Shown here piece after piece: positions 9,056-16,206 of a stretch of DNA of 36,760 bases. The first letter of the stretch is position 1. The number at the start of each line of letters is the position of its first letter. Both the position numbers and the translations under genes were made by a program. This DNA comes from a virus: the IMG/VR virus record IMGVR_UViG_3300045125_000032, positions 1 through 36,760 of that record; one strand, written 5' to 3'. The notes beneath the pieces are model-generated. The model saw nothing but the letters and a program-made list of their open reading frames with translations, made no database searches and was not told where the DNA came from.

Positions 9056-9081
9056 GCTACCACAGACAGGAGCGCAACGAC

Positions 9082-9290
9082 ATGACTTTAACGGCGCTTA
9101 GAAACCACATCCTCACCGCCCTGCGTAACGAAGCAGAAGGCTTGAACGACAACGGCTGGGGAGTCGGTTCCTATTTACGACAACGCTCGCCCAGACGATC
9201 TTTCTTGCCCATCAATTTGCCGCAATGACCGGCAACCTAGAAAAAAGGTTTGTACCGCCTCGCTAGGCGATTTAGATTTTTTCGGTCTAG
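9082..9290 (+). CDS. Small conserved early protein, unknown function
   Basis: The ATG at 9082 is preceded by CAGGAG about nine bases upstream. The product opens MTLTALRNHILTALRNEAEG and continues, after frame correction near 9160, with a pattern close to GWG, YLDNARPD and HQFAAMTGNLEK. I recall a small phage protein family with this DNARP-xx-L and F-x-G-x-L-E-K layout, of unknown function. It is the first gene of the early plus-strand unit. The C-terminal end is uncertain because of a run of A residues near 9240; the TAG at 9288-9290 is my choice. Confidence 0.55.
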
Positions 9291-9337
9291 TTTTATGTCG
9301 GGGAGGCGGCGTAAGCGCCCCTCACACAGGATAACAA

Positions 9338-9674
9338 ATGCTAACCACACAGATCATTCTTTGCGGTGTCGCCTTTGAGGCCGAGGTGGAATACACCGTA
9401 TCGGCTTGGCGATGGATGATACGGGCCTTGCGCCCATGATGATCCTCAACAACGCATCTGTTTAAGACATCCGAGGGCATTAATACGTTCCGCGCAGAAA
9501 GGCGATTACGTTTATTTGAACGTCAAGTCTGACCTTAACTACCTAACGCTAGAAGAACAGCAGACGTTATAAGAAGCCGCCTCCGCTGGTCACACCATCA
9601 GGACTGGTGCCGAGGCGTGGATCGCAACCACATTGGAGAGCGAGCGAATAAGCGCCCCTCACTTTGGCCGGTAA
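9338..9674 (+). CDS. Hypothetical early protein (about 111 aa)
   Basis: The product starts MLTTQIILCGVAFEAEVEYT and continues with LAMDDTGLAPMMILNNASVF, KTSEGINTFRAE and YVYLNVKSDLNYLTLEEQQT, ending IATTLESERISAPHFGR with TAA at 9672. The reading is convincing as a soluble protein but I do not recognise its family. Frame shifts are needed near 9400, 9465, 9505 and 9570. It sits second in the early operon and may take part in takeover or replication control; no motif supports a specific role. Confidence 0.55.
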
Positions 9675-9753
9675 TCCTCATCATCATCGCCGTGATCGCT
9701 TGCCGCTCTGGTAGAGCCTTGCGACGGTCACTCATGCGATGCGGAGGTGACGT
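9655..9753 (+). CDS. Possible small membrane protein
   Basis: An open segment reads WPVILIIIAVIACRSGRALR followed by RSLMRCGG. It has one hydrophobic helix and a basic tail, as expected of a small inner-membrane peptide with its tail in the cytoplasm. Start and stop cannot be fixed because of the frame errors, and it overlaps the end of the previous gene. The segment ends at a strong ribosome binding site for the next gene. Confidence 0.3.
9743..9750 (+). promoter_or_regulatory. Strong ribosome binding site
   Basis: GGAGGTGA lies at 9743-9750, with GGAGG six bases before the ATG at 9754. It supports that ATG as a true start in a stretch where the frames are confused. Confidence 0.6.
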
Positions 9754-9910
9754 ATGGAACCCGATGATTGGACTCGGTGGCAACCTAGCAAGACTTGAAA
9801 TGCAGGAACGCGAGGAGCAGGAGCGCATTGATGCCTGCAACCGCGCATTGGCAGAACTGAAGAGAACAACGATGAAGGTGTGGCGAAAAGATCGCCGCGA
9901 TTACCGCTGA
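9754..9910 (+). CDS. Short coiled-coil protein, unknown function
   Basis: From the ATG at 9754 the product opens MEPDDWTRWQP. After one frame change near 9785 it reads NLARLEMQEREEQERIDACN and RALAELKR, a charged helix likely to form a coiled coil. The end overlaps the start of the ERF gene. Length after correction is about 50 residues. The protein is not recognised; small coiled-coil proteins of this kind often precede recombination genes in phage early operons. Confidence 0.45.
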
Positions 9911-10485
9911 GTTAGAGCGGTGGCGCTGGTATCAGCAAAGACAGCAAGAACCAGTCACAGGGCTATAAGTTTCTGTGGCATTGACCAAGCGTACGGGGCG
10001 CTGCCCCTCCTGCCAAGCTAATGTGGCTCTTTGCATCCCGCCCCGCGTGACGGCACGCGAGGCGTCGTGGAACGTCAGAACCGTCAAGTGCACGGCGCTG
10101 AATTCGCACGTCACGCTCACCGTTGAGTTTGATTTCGTCGCCGCCGCAGGATGGCGGTAGTAAACATACGGTCGTTAAGCGATTGCGGTGAGGCAATGGA
10201 CCTCGGGCGACAAGGCGTCAGCAACAAGGCGATGTTCTAGCTGCTTACAAGTACGCCGCTTTCCAAGCGTTCTGTATCCCGACCGAGGGCGACTAACGAC
10301 GCTGGATGCGACAACGCATTGAGGTGGCCGCGCCGGATCCTGCGGTGCTGGCACAGATCGCTGCGTGCGATAGCAAAAAGGCGCTGCGGGCATTGCTTGA
10401 CGAACCGCCTGTCCCTGCGCGTGAGCTGCATATGGATGCGTTTATGGCTCGCAGCAAGGAGGTCGCAGGACTACCGATGATTTGA
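9872..10485 (+). CDS. erf: ERF-family single-strand annealing protein
   Basis: ERF proteins bind single-stranded DNA and anneal it, promoting circularisation or concatemer formation. The first part reads KIAAITAELER, then GISKDSKNQSQGYKF and GIDQAYGAL. PPRVTARE follows, then HVTLTVEFDFVAA. The diagnostic core, recovered by frame correction at 10195-10300, is close to GDKASNKAM, AAYKYAAFQAFCIPTEGD and DADATTHEV. The C-terminal domain (DPAVLAQIAACDSKKALRAL, then LHMDAFMARSKE) is open and typical. At least seven single-base shifts are needed. The gene is directly upstream of the YqaJ exonuclease region, the usual partnership of annealase and exonuclease. The start is the ATG at 9872. Confidence 0.75.
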
Positions 10486-10703
10486 TTCCTCTTTTGTAGA
10501 GAAAGCTGGTATCAGTCATGAGGTGTGGTTTGAACATTATCGTTCTAACGAAGGCTTCGCTTGCCTTCGTTGCCGCTGTTGAAGGCGCGAGGCGCGTGCG
10601 AAGGTGTGTGGATCGATGAACAGTTTGAACCAACAGCAAAGATGTATCAGGCAAGAATGGTCTGCAGCATTTTGATGCAGGGTGTCGCGTCATCTGCGCT
10701 GAA
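10486..10703 (+). other. Unassigned stretch between ERF and exonuclease, probably coding
   Basis: Short open segments alternate between frames: KAGISHEVWFEHYRSNEGFA near 10500-10560 and CEGVWIDEQFEPTAKMYQAR near 10600-10660. Their composition looks like protein and the direction matches the operon. A single small gene of about 70 residues broken by indels is likely. I do not recognise it. Confidence 0.35.
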
Positions 10704-11344
10704 ATGATTAGGGCGAGGGGTAGGCAACGGAACAGCGCATCGACCGAATGGCACACCGCTAGGCTTGGTAAGGCTACAACGCACTCCCGCGTGGCCGATG
10801 TCGCTGCGTAGACCGAAACAGGTTACGGCGCGTCACGGGCAAACCTAATGGCCGACCTCATCGTGGAGCGCCCGACAGACAACCCGCCAGCACGTTCAGC
10901 AATGCGGCAATGGAATGGGGTACGGAGCAGGAGCCGCACGCCAGGAGCCGCCTACAGCGCCCTGCACGGGCGAGTTGGTGAGAGGAGGTGGGGTTCATAG
11001 ACCACCCGCGCATTGCGAACTCTGGCGCGTCCCCCGACGGCCTCGTGAACGATGACGGGCTGGTGGAGTCTGGGCGCGTCCCGCGACCGCGACCCACCTA
11101 GATACGTTGTTAGTGCAGGCGGTGCCGACAAAATACATCCCACAGATGAAGGCAGATGGCCTGTTCAGCTGCAAATGGTGCGATTTAGTGCCGCTGACCC
11201 GCGCCTGCCCGAACACCTACGGATGTTTGTGAAGCGCGTGGAGCGTGACGATGACTACATCAAGGTGCTAGAGGGCGAGGTGACCGTGTTCCTTGCCGAG
11301 TTGGAAGAAAAGTTAAGCAAATTGCAGAGTTGAACCGTGGCTAA
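10704..11344 (+). CDS. YqaJ-type phage exonuclease (lambda Exo fold)
   Basis: The enzyme resects double-stranded DNA so that the annealase can load. The N-terminus gives STEWHTARLGKAT and SRVADVAA, then YGASRANLMADLIVER and FSNAAMEWGTEQEPHARA. The active site is clear: GFIDHPRIANSGASPDGLVN supplies the Asp near residue 112, and a frame-corrected VEIKCP supplies the E-x-K near residue 128. The C-terminus reads DPRLPEHLRMFVKRVERDDD and ends with a TAA that overlaps the start of the next gene. Breaks lie near 10790, 10895, 10985, 11075, 11130 and 11310. Family and role are well supported; the first 15 residues are uncertain. Confidence 0.87.
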
Positions 11345-11637
11345 TTATCAGTAGACCTTTGATCCAAATATGCGTGGCGTTGTTTAAGAACGATAAGCAG
11401 GGCAAATTATAGAAACGATTACCGTGGATCGTGTTATCACCAATGTGGATATGGAACGTATCTGGGTGGATACAGACAAGTAAAAAGACGGGCGAGCAAG
11501 TTTATGTCGCTAAAGTTTGAGTCCAAAGTGTGAGGGTCGTTTGTCGCGCACCAATGAACCCCAGCGGACGCCTGACAAGTCGTCGCCACAACAGCAATTG
11601 ACTGAGGATAACTGGGACGATGATTCATTCGTTTTAG
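11337..11637 (+). CDS. SSB-like small protein (acidic D-D-D-x-I-P-F tail)
   Basis: The GTG start at 11337 overlaps the exonuclease stop. The corrected product begins MANYQQTFDPNMRGVLFKND and includes KKTGE and KFMSLKFESK, then PQRTPDKSSPQQQLTEDNWD followed by an acidic end close to DDxIPF. The acidic tip with C-terminal Pro-Phe is the hallmark by which single-stranded DNA-binding proteins recruit partners. The body is short (about 95 residues) and resembles the small DUF736/SSB-like phage proteins. At least five frame corrections are needed. Neighbouring recombination genes support a DNA-binding role. Confidence 0.68.
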
Positions 11638-11652
11638 TGGAACATTGCATTT

Positions 11653-12050
11653 GTGAAGCGCATTTTTCCAATAGGTACATCACCAGAACAAGTTGCTACG
11701 GCGGTGCTGCGAATGTTGCAGCACTTGCCGTCCAATCAAAACCGTTATCGGTAACCTAGAGTCAGGGAAAAAGCCGCGCACCAACCAGCAGAACGCATAC
11801 CTTTGGGGTTGCTCATCCCGCGATCCTAGAGGGCGGCGGTGAGGCGCTTAAAGGTTGGTCAAGGGATGATATTCACGAGTATATGTGGGGAATATGGAGG
11901 CTGGGAGGTGTTGGAGGGTTTTGGCCAGGGGCGGATGCGCCCGGTCATGCGATCTTCAACAATGACCAAGCAACAGTTCAGCGATTACCCAGATTCGGCT
12001 TGGCGCAAAAATGCGCAAACATGGGAATCAATGATCTTGTTTTACCATGA
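11653..12050 (+). CDS. NinB-like recombination protein
   Basis: The product starts at the GTG at 11653: KRIFPIGTSPEQVATAVLRM, then LQHLPSNQNRY. The family signature appears near residue 40 as KKPRTNQQNAYLWG, then EGGGEALKGWSRDDIHEYM, WEVLEGFGQGRMRPVMRSST and MTKQQFSDY. It ends MGINDLVLP with a TGA overlapping the next ATG. NinB (Orf) proteins bind single-stranded DNA and can replace RecFOR in phage recombination. The length of about 132 residues matches NinB (about 145). Breaks occur near 11745, 11820, 11885 and 11990. Confidence 0.7.
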
Positions 12051-12464
12051 AACCCTTGATATTGCAATACAACGTGGCAACAAGCCTGCCGATGAACAAT
12101 TTGTTGCGCACGTACAACAGTAAACCGCAACACGTTACATCCAGACGAAAGATGCGCCCGCAAAAATTGACGCAATCCTAACTAAAGACAACATAATTAT
12201 TGGCCTTGCAGAAACGAAGTGCCGATACAATTTGTCTTTAGAACAATTAAGAACGAAGTTTAACGACGAATGGTTAATTACTTCTGAAAAAGTTGAATCT
12301 GGAATGAAACTTGTATACCTTGTGTTCCGCTCATTGCTTCTTTGTTTTTAGTAGATGATGACGTGTTGCTTGTGCAAACTACTACCGCGAAAAAACGGAA
12401 AGAAATCATCGAAACACAACGCACAATCAACGGCGGGATAGCGCGACGAGAAATATGTTTGTAA
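12047..12464 (+). CDS. PD-(D/E)XK nuclease-like protein
   Basis: The start ATG at 12047 overlaps the NinB stop (ATGA). The product reads DIAIQRGNKPADEQFVAHVQ, then RYIQTKDAPAKIDAILTKD. The likely catalytic segment is KIDAILTKDNIIIGLAETKC: Asp followed by E-x-K in AETK. It continues LEQLRTKFNDEWLITSEKVE and FLVDDDVLLVQTTT. Small restriction-like nucleases with this arrangement occur in phage recombination operons. This stretch (12120-12460) is visibly more AT-rich than its neighbours, suggesting more recent acquisition. Frame breaks lie near 12055, 12120 and 12315. Confidence 0.65.
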
Positions 12465-12488
12465 CGATGAAAGATGCATGGGTGCATC

Positions 12489-12804
12489 GTGACATCAAAC
12501 GGACTGGCAATTTACGCAAAGAGGCCAAAGGCCGTGGCTGCATGGTGCGCGCTTCCGCGGCATCTGTAACTTCGACTCAGAAACGGTTGTGCTTGGGCAT
12601 CTGCGCGTGGCAGGGGTTAGCGGCATGGGCTACAAAGGCACCCGATGCCTTGGGGGCTTGGTGCTGTTTCAGGCTGCCGTCGACGGAAGTGATGGCAGTA
12701 CGTATAACAGCGGCAACGACCCGTGACGAGTTACAGTTGTGGCGCATTTTGAGGCATGCTGCCTGCAATCCATCCATGCAGCTGCACAAGCAGGGCTGAT
12801 ATGA
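12489..12804 (+). CDS. YbcO/DUF1364-type nuclease
   Basis: The frame-corrected product reads NLRKEAKGRGCMVRA, GICNFDSETVVLGHLRVAGV and SGMGYK, then APDALGAW and a Cys-containing segment before AVDG, and finally RDELQLW and IHALHKQGLI. This is the layout of the YbcO (DUF1364) family, HNH-like nucleases with conserved Cys and His residues found in lambdoid phages. Conserved Cys and His (C-M-V-R, I-C-N, G-H-L) are visible. Four or more frame corrections are needed. The start is the GTG at 12489, though an in-frame ATG at 12455 cannot be excluded. The stop overlaps the next ATG (ATGA). Confidence 0.72.
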
Positions 12805-13374
12805 ATCTTGGTGCTGACACGCCCTACATCACCGCCTACGTCCGCAACGAGGTTCTCGCACGACCAGCAGAAAGGGCATGGCGAACACACGCTCTGCACG
12901 GTCTTTGGCTTTCGCGCTGAACCCATGCGAGCGCCGATGTTCCAAATCATGCTGGAGGGCAGGCGCACAATGGGCGCAGTATCCCGATCCACGCGCTAAC
13001 CGTAGCACGCCCGTGTCCCGCCGATGGACGTTACAAGCTCTGTCTGCATGGTGGGACAGCTTCTCAGCCGCAACTGTCAGGCTCTAAGGAGGTGGCGTTC
13101 CTGCGTAACCGCCTGCGTCAAGGCCATAGGCCGCGACGGGGCGCAGCGGCCGGGGACGTACCTGATGACGGTATTCTGGCGCGACGGCGGGTGGAGCGAG
13201 GTGCCTGACCAGAGCAAGGATCACCACCTGATTGCGCTGGACACGGGCCGGTGGACTGCCTACCCGAACAATCGGCTGTTGTGGTCTGACCCGTCGTGGA
13301 TCAGCGGGGAGGTGCCGCGAGGACTGGCAAAGCTCCGTCAGCTTCTTACTGCGCCAGCGGCAGGGCGGCCATGA
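12801..13374 (+). CDS. Conserved phage protein, unknown function (about 190 aa)
   Basis: The product starts MNLGADTPYITAYVRNEVL, continues with KGHGEHTLCTVFGFRAEPMR and APMFQIMLEGGAQWAQ, then CWWDSFS, VKAIGRDGAQRPGTYLMTVF, WRDGGWSEVPDQSKDHHLIA and TAYPNNRLLWSDPSW. I recall this as a conserved hypothetical protein of phages with similar gene order; no function is known to me. The segment 13104-13350 is open and clean, while the first half has indels near 12865, 12970, 13010 and 13050. It is coupled by ATGA overlaps to the YbcO-like gene before it and the next gene. Confidence 0.68.
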
Positions 13375-13626
13375 AACGGCATTTATAAGAGGCTTTACGG
13401 CGGCTTTGGGAGGTAGATTGGCGTCATGTACCGCCTCTGTCCGGGCGGCTAAACGCGGGTCGGGCGGGTCTACTGGGTGGACACGGCAGATAAAGACAAG
13501 CCCGCCGGGGTCATGTGGGCAACGGGAGATTGGCGCGGATGCCGTAAGGCGCTACAGCGCAGGAGGTCAACGGGCTTGGAGCTGGCGTTAGTCGGCGTTA
13601 CGCGACTAGACTGGGCTATGGGTTAG
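13371..13626 (+). CDS. Hypothetical protein, last gene of early arm
   Basis: The ATG at 13371 overlaps the previous stop. The frame-corrected product is about 84 residues: MKRHL, then MYRLCPGG, VGRVYWVDTADKDKPAGVMW and ATGDWRGCRKALQRR, ending GVTRLDWAMG with a TAG at 13624. The tryptophan-rich middle is convincing as coding sequence. I do not recognise the family. The gene converges with the endolysin, whose end is only about 20 bases away. Confidence 0.55.
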
Positions 13627-13645
13627 AGTGCGCCGCGTGTTGGCG

Positions 13646-14163
13646 CTAGAAATCGTGACGCTGCGAGACGGAGCGGAAGTAAACAACGCGCGTTCGTCGT
13701 TGACGGCGTTTAACGAGGCCCGGGCAGTGCCAACCTTGCGCTGCCGCCTTTGTCCACATCGAGGAAGGCGTCAGCAGCGCCCTCTATGTCCCCTCGGTTA
13801 TAGTCGCATACGGATGCCGCTGGCGCTGAAGGTTCCCAAGGCCGACGTTAAAGGCAAAGCTCACCAAAGCGTCAAATTGGCCTTGATGACCAAGAGCAGC
13901 AGGGCAAAGTCGGGCCACGCCGCGCTCAAACCGCGCAAGGTCTTGAGACAGGATAGCGTCCACCTCTCCCATCGTGAGGCTGGCGATCCCAGCCATCGGG
14001 TATCGGTAGGCTTTTCCGATCCTCATATTTCACCGCCGCGTGTGAGGGGTCTATAACGTGACCGACCCCGACCGTCCATAGCAGGGCCGGACACCGATAA
14101 GGCCGCGTCCTTACGCCCTCGTGATGCTTGATCATCGCCTTGATGGCGGTCTGACACCTTCAT
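13646..14163 (-). CDS. Endolysin, GH24 lysozyme family
   Basis: This enzyme cleaves peptidoglycan at the end of infection. The catalytic triad pattern of T4-type lysozymes is visible: MIKHHEGVRTRPYRCP followed by LLWTVGVGH gives Glu (residue about 14), Cys eight residues later and Thr five residues after that. The E-x8-C-x5-T variant is known from several phage lysozymes that have Cys in place of Asp. Further parts read LTMGEVDAILSQDLARFERG and HQGQFDALVSFAFNVGLGNL. The C-terminus (GLVKRR region) is broken by indels. No signal-anchor segment is visible, so release depends on the holin. The ATG at 14163 overlaps the holin stop as ATGA; breaks lie near 14140, 13990 and 13830. Confidence 0.88.
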
Positions 14164-14646
14164 TTTTTCTGGAAGGCTTGCGTCCCGAACCAGAAGGCAA
14201 TGATGCTGGAGAGGATCAGCATTTCGTCATCGCTGAATACGTTTTCCATTGCAATCGCAAACGGAATGCCCGTCGTGTAGGCGTACCACACGCCTGCCAC
14301 GTTCAGCGCGACCAGTTCCAGCACAAAGATGTACGTCACCACCGGGCGCACCGAGGCACGCAGGTTGATCATCCATTGGGACGCGCCTTTGCCGATCTCA
14401 ATGTCGTGCTGGTAAAGCGCCTGGCGTTCTTCGGCAGCGGTCTGCGTCTGGACTTGCTCTAGCTTAATTTCTTCTATCCGCGCCTGTGCGATAAAGCCAC
14501 GTTCAGCGAGGGCGAGTTCGCGTTCCTTCTGCGCGGCAACAAGGGCTAGTTCGTGCTTCTTGTCCTGCCGGTCTTGGAAGATGGTCAGAATCTTCGGGCA
14601 AGCCGCCTGCAAGGAATGACAGGAACGTGCTAACTAGCGTCATCAT
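14160..14646 (-). CDS. Putative holin (GTA_holin_3TM-like)
   Basis: After correcting one extra base near 14600 the product (about 162 residues) begins MMTLVSTFLSFLAGGLPKIL. A long charged helix with many Glu and Lys follows (KHELALVAAQKERELALAER), then SQWMINLRASVRPVVTYIFV with a membrane helix continuing through LELVALNVAGVWYAY. A last membrane helix reads MLILSSIIAFWFGTQAF. The layout matches the 3TM holin family first described for gene transfer agents. It would form the membrane lesion that releases the endolysin, whose gene follows with an ATGA overlap. Which of the neighbouring membrane proteins is the actual timer is not certain. Confidence 0.72.
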
Positions 14647-15050
14647 TTAGAAGCCCTCACCACATCATCGCCTTTGGTGACGGTGACATGATCGCCTTCT
14701 ACGTCCACCCGCATCGGCTGTTCTTTGCGATCCAGTTTGTCCAGTTTGGCGATCAATTCCTTAATCACTTCAAACTCGGGCTTTTCTTCCTTCTCTACGG
14801 TGCCAGCGATAGACGCCAACATGGAGATAAGGGCGGTCAGCGAGGCACCAAGCAGTCCCATTACCGCAGCAATCTTGTCGCTATCCAGCGCAAGGCTAGA
14901 CAGCACGCCGATTACCACAATGGCGGTGATGTACTTAAGGCCGTCTTTGCCGATAGCCTTGCCTGCGACATCTTTGGCGCTGCTGTTGGCTTCAAGGCGC
15001 TGTAACTCGGCCTTGATCTGCACCTTGAGCAGCTCAATGTCCTCGCTCAT
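14643..15050 (-). CDS. Membrane protein of the lysis cassette, unknown function
   Basis: This intact 135-residue gene starts MSEDIELLKVQIKAELQRLE, a charged amphipathic helix. Two hydrophobic helices follow: LKYITAIVVIGVLSSLAL (near 38-55) and AVMGLLGASLTALISMLASI (near 62-82). A charged tail then ends DVEGDHVTVTKGDDVVRASK. It lies between the XhlA-like gene and the holin, overlapping both by ATGA, so a lysis role is likely. It could be a second holin or a pinholin partner. No frame break is seen. Confidence 0.65.
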   Translation of the reverse strand: MSEDIELLKVQIKAELQRLEANSSAKDVAGKAIGKDGLKYITAIVVIGVLSSLALDSDKIAAVMGLLGASLTALISMLASIAGTVEKEEKPEFEVIKELIAKLDKLDRKEQPMRVDVEGDHVTVTKGDDVVRASK

Positions 15051-15239
15051 TTCATCGCGTCCATCAGCATCACGGCCATGCTACCGAGTGCGGTCAGCAA
15101 AATGATGATGATGGCCCCGCCTACCTTCAGCGACTAGCCCTTCCAGCCGCTTTAGACGAGCGTGGATGGCCTCGTACCGTACCGCGCAAACGTCAATGTG
15201 GCTGGTAACCGTGACCTCCAGCTCTTGAACTGTCGTCAC
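15047..15239 (-). CDS. Small XhlA-like membrane-associated protein
   Basis: From the GTG at 15239 the product reads MTTVQELEVTVTSHIDVCAV, then RYEAIHARLKRLEGLVAE and, after one frame change near 15117, GGAIIIILLTALGSMAVMLM. It has an N-terminal coiled coil and a single membrane helix with the short C-terminus DAMK. This is the plan of the XhlA (haemolysin XhlA) family, which acts with a holin in host lysis. Length is about 64 residues. It overlaps its neighbours on both sides by GTGA and ATGA. Confidence 0.62.
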
Positions 15240-15601
15240 GGCCTACCCTCAACTTCAACCCACGACTGTGCGGCCTCGTCCCAACTATACATCTTCCCGT
15301 CGGTCGGCATTGCTACCGGAGCCTGCCAGTTGCAGTCCGCATCTAGCGACCATGATGGATACGGCTGCGGCGGGATAAAGGCATCGCGGGCGGCATCGTA
15401 GGTGTAGCCGATCCCGGCGTAGTGCTTGCGGATGTTGCCGTTGTAGCTCGTCTGCACCCAGTTGCCGCCGAGCAGCCGCTGGCAGAACGCTACGCCGATG
15501 GCCTCGCTCTCGTTGCCGTCAACGTCAGCGGTGTCCTTGTTGGCGACAACGATTACACGCTTAACAACATTGTTTTCATCCAATTCTGCGTAGTGAGCCA
15601 C
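15236..15601 (-). CDS. Conserved phage protein near tail genes, unknown function
   Basis: This intact 121-residue protein starts with GTG at 15601: MAHYAELDENNVVKRVIVVA, then GGNWVQTSYNGNIRKHYAGI, GYTYDAARDAFIPPQPYPSW and KMYSWDEAAQSWVEV. The Trp/Tyr-rich pattern is familiar from many marine and freshwater phages as a conserved protein of unknown role located beside tail fibre genes. It may be a virion or fibre-associated protein (inference from position). The stop overlaps the start of the XhlA-like gene. Confidence 0.72.
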   Translation of the reverse strand: MAHYAELDENNVVKRVIVVANKDTADVDGNESEAIGVAFCQRLLGGNWVQTSYNGNIRKHYAGIGYTYDAARDAFIPPQPYPSWSLDADCNWQAPVAMPTDGKMYSWDEAAQSWVEVEGRP

Positions 15602-15606
15602 TTTGG

Positions 15607-16206
15607 TTACTCCTTCAAATGCAAAGCGGTGAGACTTTCTTCCTCACCGACATAACCTACCGGAAAAGTGTTAAACGATAGCGAGACCCGCTCCTGCTGC
15701 ACGGATTCCACCATGTGCGTCAAGTGCGAGGGAAAATCATCAGGTCGCCCGCACCGACCTCAAACCACCACGACTCTGAGTTGTGCAGGTTCCAGTTGTT
15801 CGTCGGCAGGCTGATCTGCTTGTAGCCGTCGCGGTAGAAGTAAATCTTGTCGCGCTCCCGTGCAGCCTTCATGTAAAGGACGCCCGAGATAAACGAGTTC
15901 GGGTGTGCGTGCTTGTGGTGCCATTCACCGGGCTTGCAGTAATTCAGCCACGACTGCGTGATGCGTAGGCCGACCTCGTTCTTCGGCGCGTAAATGGAGC
16001 GCAGGTACTCGCCCTACGCTTGCCTCTACGAACTCCTTGAGGCTTGCCATCGTGTCGTGGCGCAACACATAGCGGTCGTTGCTCGTCGTGTTGCCTTGGT
16101 TCTTGTGCGTCTCTTGCGAGTCCACAAAGGCGCTTTCCTCGGCGGTGTATTCACGACCGAGTTCAAACTTGGCAACCGCTGTCGGGAATATGGAATACAG
16201 GTTCAC
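15607..16206 (-). CDS. 2OG-Fe(II) oxygenase family protein
   Basis: The product (about 200 residues) starts MNLYSIFPTAVAKFELGREY. The iron-binding region is in GEWHHKHAHPNSFISGVLYM near residues 92-110, followed by FYRDGYKQISLP, the aromatic segment WNLHNSESWWFEVGAGDLMI and the second His motif in FPSHLTHMVESV near residue 160, with RVSLSFNTFPVG after it. This is the double-stranded beta-helix fold of 2-oxoglutarate/Fe(II) dioxygenases, of the type common in marine phage tail regions. Substrate unknown; a protein or sugar hydroxylation is possible. Frame breaks lie near 16010, 15925 and 15735. It lies between two small conserved genes of the tail block. Confidence 0.8.

Larger units (their letters stand above)
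8328..9081. other. Control region between divergent arms, no firm gene
   Basis: This stretch separates the minus-strand late arm from the plus-strand early arm. No reading of more than about 40 residues on either strand looks clearly protein-like after allowing for indels. Short candidates were seen: a plus-strand open frame from 8588 to 8887 and a minus-strand one from 8736 to 8392 containing KLTKPTKPLSVGLDAAGG. It holds a 10-base inverted repeat at 8677-8707, an AT-rich run near 8980-9000 and a promoter-like site at 9003. It most likely carries the early promoters and perhaps the replication origin (inference). Confidence 0.5.

Noticed and set aside
14121-15105. Plus-strand open frames opposite the lysis genes
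   Set aside because: The minus strand carries intact, motif-bearing holin, membrane and lysozyme genes with coupled starts and stops, so the plus-strand frames are shadows.
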